From Bryoerythrophyllum caledonicum (Eukaryota; Streptophyta; Bryopsida; Pottiales; Pottiaceae), in contig OZ020517.1 in the NCBI GenBank assembly GCA_963971425.1, positions 9,054,501 to 9,118,500 of the forward strand: a stretch of DNA of 64,000 nucleotides, in the 5' to 3' direction. Position 1 is the stretch's first letter, and each line of letters opens with the position of its first letter. The notes beneath the pieces are model-generated. The model was not told the DNA's origin. It ran no database searches and worked only from the letters and a program-made list of their open reading frames with translations. This document shows, piece after piece, positions 1 through 10,893 of the stretch. A program made the position numbers and the translations under genes.

Positions 1-520
1 GATTTTTCCTACGGCATTATGTGATGCACAACTTCTTATTGACCATTTGGATTCTCATTTGAAACAATATCGAGTTCACAAAAAAATAAATGTGAATTGA
101 GAATTATTGAACCTCCACTCATTGCACAATCTTTTTGAATATGCTACACTCCTTGTCTACCTCTAAAAATTGGTATATAGCAAACTAACATCATGCTCAA
201 CATTATGGTAATTTATTGAGACCCTTTGAAATGCCAATATTGGACACTAATTGAGGTCAAAGTCTGCTGATCCATAAAACGCAGGGATGAAAATGAGCCT
301 TTTCTCTACTTCAAACATTATAATCTTTCAATCCGTGCGGTAAAACTTTATGAAATTTATGTAGTGTATTACTTAATAAGTCATTATTGAGATCCTACGG
401 TTAAAAGTACCCAAAAAACTTCATTTTTTCCCCTAGAATAATTGTACTAAAACTAGCATTTTTAACGATTTTTGGTTGAGATATTCTCCACATCATTTAT
501 GGACCAAGGTACTTGGGATA
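1..520 (+). repeat. 5'-truncated, diverged copy of the TTAA-type repeat
   Basis: The order of short landmarks matches the other copies: 'ttattgaccatttggatt', 'tgcacaatctttttgaatatgctacac', 'acctctaaaaattggt', 'tccgtgcggt' and 'gagatcctacggt'. The copy is cut by the window edge and decays after about position 450, so its 3' end is not clear. No gene is seen here. Confidence 0.6.
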
Positions 521-686
521 TCAATATCGAGGGTATCACCACCAGGGTATGAACTTAGGGTTTCAACATAACCGGATGTCAACACAATATTAATTTCGGG
601 TATCAACTTAGGGTTTTGAGTTAGGGTTTCGGAATTTAGGGTATCAATAAGGATATCAATCCTTGAAATGTTTGGGTAGTCCTAGG

Positions 687-1280
687 AGGGGTGTGCGCGC
701 GCACACCCCTGCCATAGTTGAGAGGAGGCTGCGAGAGTGAGAGAGAGGGTTTGGAGGAAGGAGAGGCTTGTAGGTTTATGAGAGAGGGACTTGTGAGGGT
801 GGAGGGTGAGGAGAAAAGAGTTGTGAGGGAGAGAAATGGAGGGGAGGTTTGAGGGAGAGAAGTTGTGGGCGGCTAGGGTTTGGGAAAGAGAAGGAGATAG
901 TTTGGGTGTGAGAGGAATGGAGAAAACAAAAGAGTAGCCCGCTCTTGCGCCGCGCCTACGCTGCGCCGCGTTGGGAAGGGCTGAACCCAAGTTGGAAGGA
1001 AGAGTTGAGCTCGCGCCCCGCCACACTGGGAGGGCGAGGCCCGCGCCGCGCCGGGAGGGCCGCGAGGGCTGCTGCGCCGCTAGGCCGCAACGAGGGTTGC
1101 GCAGGGATTTGGCACCATAATTTAAAAATCCTAAATTTTAATGGACACCCTAAACTCACAAAGCTCTTCCTCACCAGCGTTAAGAGGTGGCACGTGACGG
1201 AAACTAACGAAGGTCAGGTCATTTTTTGGATTGGTGGAGGAGCACGAGCAACAGTTGGGGGTGTGCGCGTGCACACCTCC
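687..1280. repeat. GC-rich segment bounded by palindromic GTGTGCGCGCGCACAC-type ends
   Basis: A perfect 24-bp palindrome lies at 687-710 and a near-palindrome of the same sequence at 1257-1280. The two ends also match each other in inverted orientation for about 35 bp. The interior switches from purine-rich to very GC-rich (about 950-1110). Open frames on both strands are compositional and resemble no protein I know. A TIR-bounded mobile element is the likely explanation, but no target duplication was identified. Confidence 0.35.
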
Positions 1281-1325
1281 AGTCTACCGTTACTCCATGA
1301 GGTGACGTGCGAACTCCATGGCATC

Positions 1326-1470
1326 AGCGGCTAGGGTTTGGTTGCGGCAGCTAGGGTTTGGGTGCGGCGGCTAGGTCTTGGGTGTTGGGGCTAGGGTTTG
1401 GGTGTGGCGGCTAGGGTTTTGGTGCGGCGGCTAAGGTTTGGGTGTCTAGTTGTGGCGGCTAGGGTTTAAG
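1326..1470 (+). repeat. Telomere-like minisatellite (GCGGCTAGGGTTTGGGT units)
   Basis: About seven degenerate units of 19-23 bp, each containing CTAGGGTTT, which is a permutation of the plant telomere repeat TTTAGGG with extra bases. It sits directly to the right of the GC-rich TIR-like segment. It is an interstitial telomere-like minisatellite rather than a true telomere. Confidence 0.7.
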
Positions 1471-2593
1471 GTAGTGCGTTGATGTGCCATACTAAGGTTT
1501 AGTGCCTTACTACTAGCTACTCTCTTGACTTCAGTTCTGTGTGGTTTTAGTGTAATTATTTCAGTTGAACGAAGGCTAAACTTGCGAGTTGTTGACTACT
1601 ACATGTGTATTCATTCAACTTTGTTGAATTTGCAATTTTGTACGTACTGAAGTTGGTGTCCTCATTTGTGTATTCAAATATTGGTACTCATCTAACACTA
1701 TCGTAACTCTAACTAAACTTCAAAATCCATGAACCTAACCCTGGAGTTCCCTCATATTCAGAATTGAAACAAAGTCAAAAGCTTACCAAATTTGCAAAAG
1801 TCTCCTTGATGTGCAAATTTCCTCCAATCTACACAGTACACAAAGTTGACAGAAATTAGTGAATGAAGTAAAAATCACATGGCCTGGAGGTTTTGATTGC
1901 AAGAGAGCTCACCTTAGAAACTGGGAAGAGAAATGACCTCTAGATTTGCATAGAAACCTTATATCCATGTTGGAACCTTGTGCCTCAAGTCTACTAGTCA
2001 AAATTTGACTTTTGAACTTTGAGCCTTTTGTTTTGTCTCCTTATGTTCCCACTTTAAACATATTATATTAAAATTTCGGGCTATATGTAATATGAAGATA
2101 CTTAGGAGTTCTTATCACATAGTTTACCATAAAAAAATTATGCATGTGTTGTAGGTAAAGTGGGAAGGGTTGAAAAACATGCTCAACAACAACGATGGAA
2201 TGGTGATGTACTGTTGAATGCCATCAAGCATCATTGGGTGTACCGCTAACACCTGCAACGTATCTTGAGGTAAATATTTATTTTTATACAAGTTTAAGAT
2301 TGATTGTTCATTGATCTTCTATACTATGTTGTTTGTAGAATAACCTTTATGTGGATGTACAAACTCTTTCTTTTATTAGCGATTGTAACAAGTTCCAATG
2401 GTGTCTGTATTAACAAGTAGACAACATGGTTCATTTTCATCTCGAGGTTCAGTGGATTCCCTTTGTTTCAGTTCACTTGGATTCAAAAGATTGCATCACA
2501 CATGATCTAAATTCATTATCATCATGTCAGAAATGATGGAAGTTCCATTTTACACCAATGTTTAGGGATGCAGAAGAGGTGTAGCATATTTAA
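1471..2593. other. AT-rich stretch without recognisable gene
   Basis: No long frame, no splice-linked coding run and no repeat shared with the rest of the window was recognised, apart from the TTAA target (2590-2593) of the next element at its end. Confidence 0.4.
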
Positions 2594-3534
2594 CCCCTAA
2601 AGGATCAAGTGTCAAAAATTGGCTTTCTGAAAGTTCGGTCAGGTTCTTATGGTGTCAATTTTCAACATTTCTCTTTGAAATTTTTTCTATAGAAAGGCAT
2701 TACCAAGACTTGGTGGGAAAACAATTTTTACCTAAATTGGACATTTCATCAAAAAGTTTTAGGGTTTTGAATTTCAAATGGAGAGAGTAGGTAAGTCGGG
2801 CACATCCAAAAACTTTTGCTGGGACACTTTGTTGAATGTGAGATTTTCAGTACTTGCAAGTAATATTATTTTCCTTGATGTTGTCAAAATAAGTTATTGT
2901 CTTTAGTGAAAAATAATATACCAACCCAGGTCAAACATTTTCACACATTGTCACTCAATATTGAGCAAGGTACCAAAAAAACTTCTTGTTTTCCAATTAA
3001 AATCTAGATATCTATTTATTTTCCACGTTTTGTTTTTTCCACAACAATATGTGGTGTAAACCTTCTTATTGACCATTTGGATTACCAATCTAAAACATAT
3101 TAAGTTCACATAAAATTACAGTGTGAATTAAGAAAATTCCGAACTTCCACTCCTTGCACAGTTGTTTTGAATATGCTACACCCTTTTGCTACCTTTAAAA
3201 ATTGGTGTACAAGGAACTAACATCATGCTTCACAAGATGGTTATGGATTTAGACCTTGTGAAAAAAAAATTGACACCAAGTGAAGTCAAAGTATGTCGAT
3301 CCACTGCACGCAGATAAGTAAATGAACCATATGCTTAACTTCAAACACTATAATCTTTGAATCCGTGCGGTCAAAGATTTTGAAATTTTGTTTATGTATT
3401 ACTTAATAAGTCTTTATTAAGATCCTACAGTCAAAACTAGAAATAAAAGTTTTTGTTTCCTTTTTTGTTCGTTGCACTGGAATCCAACAATTTAGAAGTG
3501 TTTTTGGTGTAACACTATCATTGTACCTTCAGGG
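2594..3534 (+). mobile_element. TTAA-type non-autonomous element, copy 1 (complete)
   Basis: Begins CCCCTAAAGGA immediately after TTAA (2590-2593) and ends ACCTTCAGGG immediately before TTAA (3535-3538), giving a 941-bp unit with short imperfect terminal inverted repeats and a 4-bp TTAA duplication. The interior carries the same landmark blocks as the copies at 8282, 15299, 38099, 39423, 56285 and 60636. No coding sequence, so it is MITE-like or an internally deleted derivative. TTAA targets with CCC-starting ends are typical of piggyBac; Kolobok also uses TTAA. Confidence 0.75.
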
Positions 3535-3893
3535 TTAAAGACTCTGTGCAAGGAGTTCATGTTCTAAAAATTCTTAATTTTTTCATTTCAAAGGAGTTTT
3601 ATCAAAAGGTCCAATATCATCATCATATTTTGAACCGTAAATACGTGTTTAGAAACATACATTTTATCAAATGAATGGTGCTTTGAAGGTTAACAATTAG
3701 TACATGTATTTTGACTAATGTGCAGCCATAATGTTCCTATTTTTTCAATAGTGATAATGGAGAGCCGCACGATTCTGACTCTTTTGATACGGCCACACAT
3801 TGAAAGGGACAATATGCCTTCTAATAGCTCTGTGGGGGCCTGATTAGTACGAGCAACACGTGCAAGGCAAATCAACAAAGATGTGTTGGGATC

Positions 3894-6800
3894 ATGACTT
3901 CTGAATTGGAAAGGGCAGTAGAATTGCTTTCAAAAAGATGAGATGTGGTGGGCTTAGCAACCAGGGAGCATGCATTCAAAAGTGGCATGGAATTAAATGG
4001 GTTGAAGTTGTTCCCATTTGAGGTGGCGGTGCGTATCACTAGGATAGATGATGCATTGCATTGGACCGGAGAGATTGTAGGAGAACGCCTTGGCATGTGT
4101 GTGGGCTTGATCATTCGTTGGCATCGATCTTTACTACGTGTAGTGGCTGTAGAACTTGATATCACAGGTGTCCATGGTGACATTGTATCACAGATAGCGC
4201 GTACTAAAGTGATGGCCCCAGAATTTGATTTTCCTCAGTTCATCAACACACCAGGATCCACCAAGAGGTCTCGACGTAGTAGTCATGCTTCAAACGCCAT
4301 AGATGAAAATTCGCCGTTTTCCCAATCTACTCCCTCAAATCTCCAAGATTTGCCCCATGTAGATGGATTTGTTTATGTTAGACCAGCACGTCATTCATAT
4401 TCTATGCAAAATGGAAGAAGGAGAGATCCAAGGGAGCCATCATTGACAGAAGCTGCACCATCTAAGGTATCGCTTAGAAGCGTGCAAATTGCAATGGCAC
4501 AAGGAGGATGCAAACGCAATTGTTTGAGGGACGTTCCAGCAAGGTATCTATTGGACATGCGATATAATGCATGGGGTAATGAGTTTTTAGTTCGAAGTAC
4601 GTGGATGAGACAGATGCTGGTTTCTTTTTACACAAGGACGGAAGGAACTCGTCGAGACAAGTTTGTAACAAAGTTAGATGGGAAAGAAGTTTGCAATGTT
4701 TTTTACGCTCTTGGGGTTGGATATTCACAGAGGCGCTTTAAGCAATTGAAGAAGGACTGTCTAACATACGGAAGAGTGACATCGATTCACGGCAATACCC
4801 TTTCAGATCCAATAAGAGAGAGTACTAGAATGTCTGCTGCAGAGGCTTGCTTTAAATCGTTTGTCAATGAAGCTGGTTGTCATCAACCTCATCGTTGTAT
4901 TCGCCGTAAGAGTGATAACAAAGTGGTGCCTCTCATTCTCATTCCTATGAATACAACCAAATTTGATGTATTCAATTACGTGAACGAGGAGGTCAAGAGA
5001 ATTTGTAATAGAGAAACCATTTCTATGAGTTTGTTCCGGAGGATGTGGCGCATCAAGTATCCCCACGTTCAGGTACCTCTATTCTCGAGATTCTCAAAGA
5101 GTTATCATTGTTGGGAGTATAAATGTGCCATGGAGGGAAACACCAATGCGGATGCAAGGATAAAGATAAAGGAGTTGTTTATGTTGCATCTGCGCAACCA
5201 GATAGAAGAACGTAGGCATTATTGGATATTCAAGAGGTCGTGTTATATTAGCCCTGAGTTGTACATGTGCATCATAGTGGATGGCATGGACCAAAACACG
5301 ACCATGGTACCGAGGATGCGTCAGACTGTGAAGAACATTGAACACCGGTTTGTGAAGTCCATCTGCGTGGTGCTCTTGTACATGGGATTGGTTTATATTG
5401 CGACGTGTGGTTTGGGGCTCACCACAAACACGATAGCAATCAAGTCGTGAGTACATTGTTGTACGTGATTGGAGATGTGCTGCGGAGGAGGGGCTTTTTG
5501 CCACCAACACTGCGAATTCAGGCCGACAACTGCACGCGTCAAAACAAAAACATTTATATGTTTGCTCTATGTGCTACATTGGTGGGATTGGGGTTTTTTC
5601 AGGAGGTTGAACTATCTTTTCTTATAATGGGCCATATCCACGAAGATATTGATCAACGCTTCAGTTGTATATCAAATACGTTGAAGAGGTCGGACGTCGA
5701 CTCGTTGAAGGAAATGATTAGTCTTATAGAACGAGGAACATCTCCTACGGAGGCATTTGTTAGGGCCCGGCTGCTAGAGAATGTATGGGATTGGAAATTG
5801 TTCATAACTCCTCACTTACTGACAGGTCAGGATTCATTGGTGGGCATAACATTTCCGCACCACATGCGATTCTATATGGACAATCGAGAAGGGACTCGTG
5901 AGATTCGAGTACAACTCAAGCATTATTGCAAGGATCCATCGGGACCAGAGGCAGGGACGAAAACTTTGAGGTCGTTGCCAAATAGGGATGAACGACCATG
6001 GTTTGCAGAAGTATTTGCAGCGGACAAACGGGAGTTGAAGGCATTGGATGACTTCATTGCATATAAACAAAGGTGCATTCAAAGGTTGCAGCATGAGGAC
6101 AAGAATCGTGAGGCAAAAGTAGAGGCTAAAAGATTGAAACTCTATTTAGCTCAATTTCCACACAAAGATCGTAGCAATGAGCATCGTACCTCACCGTTTT
6201 GGCCTTCAGAGTTCTCCAACACCGGACTTACAGGGAGCGCATCTTTGGATGTAATGAATGGTGCGAGTGAAGAAGATTGCGAGGTAAATGTCGTAGAGCA
6301 GGTAGTGGCCATGCTTCCGAATGTCGAGGCTCGAGGATACTTTGGTCCTCGTAGAGGAAGACCATCTGATCAAGCAGTGCGTAGGGCACAACAAACAGAG
6401 CGCAACTATGTTGAGGAACGCGCCGAAGAAGGAGCAATGTATGAAGGTAATCACGACCCATTTCCACCATTTAATCCACAATCTGATATCCGTTGTGTAC
6501 AATTTGTAGCTTTGAGTGTTGATCAAGTAGAGATAGAAGGTGGTATATCATTCTATGTGGGAAAAGTGATTGAGGAAGGAAAAAATCGATGGAGACTTAA
6601 GATTAAGGTTTGTTGGTATTGGCCCATCATCCATAGGGGGGTTGCTGATGAACATGGGTCTTCTACACAACGGTATGCATATTGCATGGATTCATTTTGG
6701 GAGCTTTCTGGGGAGAGCCATAGTTGGGTAGAGAAAGATGCATGCATTTTTTCATGGGTAGACACACTGGAAAGAACCATATCCGGGGCCAGCGGGTGGA

Positions 6801-6946
6801 GAAAGCGCAATGTATTTGGAGTGCAGGTTGAAAGCAAGATTCGCATTCTTCAATCGGCAAAGGCTCACATCCTACAATATATTGCAATGCAAACCGAAGC
6901 TATCGATGACGACTGTTTGCAAGCAACCCTAAATTCTATGGAGTAG
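3894..6946 (+). pseudogene. DUF7869-like (transposase-like) protein gene, one nonsense codon and one frameshift
   Basis: One long gene of about 1,017 codons, open apart from two lesions. ATG at 3894 leads into MTSELERAVELLSKR, then TGA at 3939-3941, then about 500 codons to 5450. The reading then continues one frame over from about 5400 to 6946. The second part contains the block that identifies this family: IQADNCTRQNKN (about 5518-5555) and MGHIHEDIDQRFS (about 5628-5666), preceded in the first part by VDGMDQ (about 5278). I recognise this as the DUF7869 type, often in multi-copy, transposon-like genes of eukaryotes, with conserved Asp/Asn/His residues suggesting an RNase H-like nuclease fold (inference). 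The C-terminal part (about 6500-6780) resembles small chromatin/BAH-like modules. It sits between TTAA-type repeat copies. The frameshift could be real or an assembly indel. Confidence 0.7.
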
Positions 6947-7514
6947 ATAGTGTGCCTTTTTGAAAGTATACTAGTTGTGTATGGTAATTGATATATAGTG
7001 TATGTGTAAGAGTAGTATATTCTAAGGGTGATGTAAGATGTTATGTCATTAATCCTTTAGAGTAAAGTTGTGTTTACTATTGGTGCTAAGTCCAATTGTT
7101 GAAGCATCTATATTTAGTTTTCACCATTGTATGCATTATGTACTACGTAGAATATCTTTTAATCAATTGCCAACCCTTGCATAAAATATGATTTTTTGTA
7201 ATTACGCCTGTTTATATACTACAATCCTTCATATCTATCTTTGAAATATTGTGAAACTATATTAAATACACATTTATCTAGTATTAACGAGGGGCCACCA
7301 CAAATTAGTTGAAAATGCCAAAAAATCGCTTCCAATATGAACAACCATGATTGTACGTAATATTGTTGCAGAAGCTCAATTTTTTTTCCTTTGGAAAACG
7401 TTTTTTTCTTTGATTTTTTTTTTTTTTTTCAATTTTGCCACTTTTGTTCGCAATGGCCGCCGTTGTACCCAAGTGCACTTTTAAATGGCCAAGTGCATAA
7501 TTGCTTAATTGCGT
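6947..7514. other. AT-rich 3' flank of the DUF7869-like gene
   Basis: Contains homopolymer T runs (about 7380-7430) and no coding signal. It ends where homology to the next TTAA-type repeat abruptly starts. Confidence 0.4.
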
Positions 7515-8144
7515 GTTTTTAGTGAAAAAATGCATTTTATCCCAAGTCAAATATTTTTACATGTTGCCATACATTGTCTGGCAAGGAACCAAAAAAACGT
7601 CTTCTTTTCCACATAAAACTTAGAGATCTTCATACTTTTAATTTTTTAATTTTTCTATTACAAGACGTGGTATAGAGCTTTTTATGGACCGTTTGGATTA
7701 TCAATCTAAAACATATTCCCAAAAAATAAAACGTGAATTGGCACTTTTTGAACCTCTACTCCCTGCACAATTTTTTTGAATATGCTACACCCCTTCTCTT
7801 CCTCTAAAAATTGATGTACAAAGATTCAATATCATGATCAACACGATGACATAAGATTTAGACCTTGTGTAATGCAAAAATCAGACATCAAATGAAGTCA
7901 AAGTCTAATAATCCACTCAACGCTGGAATAAAAATAAACCATTTTTTTGACTTCAAACACTAAAATCTTTCAAATTGTGTGGTTGAAGATGATGAGATTT
8001 TGTGAGTTTGTTTTTATTAAGTGTTGGATGAGATCCTATGGTTACAACTAAAATTACTATTTTTTGTTTTCTTCCTTATTCATTGCACTAGAATTAACAA
8101 TTTTGAAGTGTTTTTGGTGTGAAATTGTCAAGGAAATTTAGGGG
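7515..8144 (+). mobile_element. TTAA-type element, 5'-truncated copy
   Basis: Homology to the family starts at 'tttagtgaaaaa' (about one third into a full copy) and runs to the right terminus AATTTAGGGG, followed by TTAA (8145-8148). The left third is missing, so the copy was truncated by deletion or by the neighbouring sequence. Confidence 0.65.
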
Positions 8145-8281
8145 TTAACCACTGCCTTCCTTCATGGGCTGATAATAGAAATTTAGAACTATTTAGAGCT
8201 AATTTAGTTAATTTAAGAAGAGAAAAGTAGGTCAAAACTTTTGGTATTGTTGCCTAAAATAGAGAGTCCTATTGTAAAAAA

Positions 8282-9200
8282 CCCTAAGAGCCCAAGTGTA
8301 CGTGGGGCGTACGTTTTTTTATTTTGGGCAAGTTCCTAAAAGTAGAAAAAAAATCTTTCTTTTGTAACTCTTATACTAGATTAAGCCTGATAAGAGCTCC
8401 ATGGAGATATTGTAATTAGTATTTTTGGATTCATGGTTTGAAAATTTGTATCACTCAAAGTTAGAAATGGGGATTCTTGGCAACTCCAAAATTTTGCTAA
8501 AAGTTTCTATTGACATTGAGATTCTCCATACATGTAGAGAATATTATCTTCTTTGAAGATTTTAAAAATAATTCTTGTCTTTAGTGTAAAAACATTTTGA
8601 CTCAAGTCAAACATTTTAACACATTTCAATCAAGCGGGAGAAAAACTTCATCTTTTCTACATAAAACCTAGAGATCTTCATATTTTTGACTTTTTATTTT
8701 TTCTACAACAATATGTGGTGTAAACCTTTTTATTGATCTTTTAGATTATTATTCTAAAAAATATTAAACTCTTAAAAAAAAAATTTGTTAATTGACAATT
8801 TTTGAACCTCCATTCCTTGCACACTTCTTTTGAATGTGCTACACCCCTTCTCTACCTCTAAAAATTGTTGTATATAGAATTAACATCATGCTCAATACAA
8901 TGGTAAAAGATTTAGACCTTGTATAATGCAAAAGTTTTATACTAAGTGAAGTCAAAGTTTGTTGATCCACTCAACGCAGGGAAGAAAATGAACCATTTTT
9001 TTGACTTCAGACACTATAATCTTTCAATTCATGCAGTCAAAGTGTATGAAATTTTGTGAGTATGTTACTAAGTAAGTTTTTATAGAGATACTATGGTCAA
9101 AAGGATAATTATAAAGTTTTATTTCCTTCCTTACTCATTGCACTAGAATCAACAATTTTGAAGTATTTTTTAGTGTGAAATTGTCACGGGCTTTTAGGGG
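8282..9200 (+). mobile_element. TTAA-type element, copy with degenerate left end
   Basis: Left end reads ACCCTAAGAGCCC (TTAA degenerated to a run of A); right end reads CTTTTAGGGG followed by TTAA at 9201-9204. The interior landmarks are all present. Non-coding. Confidence 0.65.
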
Positions 9201-9321
9201 TTAAAGGAAGTCACATGAGATTACACTAGTGAGATGGGGCTAATTTTGATACTCTAAACACTTTTTTCATTATTCACAAAAATGCATAGGATTTAGAGGG
9301 ATGAAAACATCCCCATTTGTA

Positions 9322-9350
9322 CTACACTAAAGATTGCATTTAGTGTAGTG
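9322..9350 (+). repeat. Left terminal inverted repeat of the pogo-like element
   Basis: 29 bp, exact reverse complement of 15045-15073, preceded by the target TA. An imperfect internal echo (TTAGTGTAGTG) lies about 50 bp inward, as expected for subterminal transposase binding sites. Confidence 0.85.
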
Positions 9351-9589
9351 GACACTAAATACGAATTTGGACACTAATTGCAAAGTCAACAATTAGTGTA
9401 GTGACAAAATTGTACATAATATGCCAAATTTTACACTATTTATCAATTGAAGTAAAGATTGTAATTTTTTTTTTGACTTGTGGATGTTTAGTGTATGAAA
9501 AGTAGAACATTTGGTGTACATTTGGTGAAGGTTTTATGTACATTTAGAAAAACAAGCAATTGCAACAAAAATGATTGGAACAAATAGAA

Positions 9590-9990
9590 CCTAGTTTTGA
9601 AAGGAAATTGAATTGCAATTAAGAATAAAGAAACAACTGGAAAAGAAGACTGGAAAAAATAGAACATTGATATGGAAGGAAAACAAAATTTCAACCAAAA
9701 TATCCATGTGGAAGAAAATTGATAGATGTGGAAGAAGTAGAATGCAAAATAATAGAATTTAGACATGGAAGGGATGAAAAAAATGAAACGCGTGCAACAA
9801 AAAAGTGAAAAAAGAAGGATTTAAGCATAGAAGGAATGTGAAGAGAAGGAAATATCATGTGCAAAAAAAAAAGTGAAAAAAGAATGACATAGACATGGGA
9901 GGAATGTGAAAAAATGGAATATGTACTGTACAACAAAAAAAGTGAAAAAAGAATGATATAGACATGGAAGGAAAGTAAAATTGCAACCAA
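9590..9990 (+). repeat. Purine-rich tandem repeat, unit about 65 bp
   Basis: Four to five degenerate units each containing a variant of 'acatggaagg' followed by 'caacaaaaaagtgaaaaaag'. Long frames on the opposite strand across it (Phe/Ser/Leu-rich) are artefacts of this repeat. It lies downstream of the transposase gene inside the pogo-like element. Confidence 0.65.
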
Positions 9991-10570
9991 AGAAATGGAT
10001 ACATTTGCAAGAAAAGATTGGTAAATAAGAACATAGACATAGCAAGCCAAATAACATGACAACTTAAGAAGTAAAAAGGCACATAAATATACATTAATTT
10101 TCCATAGGCAAATGTGGCACCTCTACTCCTTTAAAATATGGACGGTGTTTTGCAGTGGTATCTTGAAGGTGTGGAAATAAGCGATTGATATTCCAAGTGC
10201 GATTTAATCCTAAAGCTAGACTATATTTAATCATAGATTTTTGCGCATATCACAATCGACTAAACGATTAACATCTTCAACCGCAAGCACTGCTAATTGG
10301 AAGAAAATCTCTTACCCGGATTGGTAAGTTTCCCAGACCATTGACCATCACCGCGGGGATTGTTTTGCCAAGTGTTCATTTCAACAAGGTGGGTTTTTTT
10401 AGTCTCCCACCGTTTTGTCCATGCATCTTTGATCTTGGTAATAACAAAAGTGTTTGCCGGTTGACAAAGATGAGTTGCACATGGGGGTAAGTATTTCAAT
10501 ACGGATCTTGTTTGAGCTAAAACCGCAGCTAATCTAGGGGTGATGTTGTGCGCTGTACAATTGACTACCC

Positions 10571-10738
10571 AAATGTACTTAGTGCGGTTGTGAACATCCA
10601 TTTGATAGGCTTGGGGGTCTTCAAAGTAATGAGGAAATATAGATTGGTTCATCCAAATGTATTTAGTGCGGTTGTGAACATCCATTTAATAGGCTTGGGG
10701 GTCTTCAAAGTAATGAGGAAATATAGATTGGTTCATCC
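10571..10738 (-). repeat. 84-bp tandem duplication inside the transposase exon
   Basis: Two adjacent copies (10571-10654 and 10655-10738) differ at only a few bases. 84 bp is 28 codons, so the duplication kept the reading frame and repeats the peptide block around FPHYFEDPQAYQMDVHN. The high similarity suggests a recent slippage or unequal crossover event. Confidence 0.85.
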
Positions 10739-10893
10739 AACCTTTCGGGCCCATACAGTAATACACTCCGGAAATAGAATCCTCTAATCCACGGATGGGA
10801 TAATTGCTATTTTCGTTTATGAAAATTAGCATGGGGGCTTCTATGATGGACCTACGACCCTCCGTTATACGAATAACCATCGTCATTGCCTCC

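Noticed and set aside
945..1334. GC-rich open frame (129 codons)
   Set aside because: Composition-driven (Ala/Arg/Gly-rich) inside a TIR-like repeat; open on several frames and both strands, with no domain or splice partner.
2594..8144. Idea that the DUF7869-like gene and both flanking TTAA repeats form one autonomous transposon with outer CCCC ends
   Set aside because: The left repeat is complete with its own right end and TTAA before the gene, so simple outer ends do not define one element; kept only as a speculation to test.
9488..10094. Phe/Ser-rich overlapping frames on the minus strand
   Set aside because: They are read from a purine-rich tandem repeat in several frames at once, so they are artefacts.
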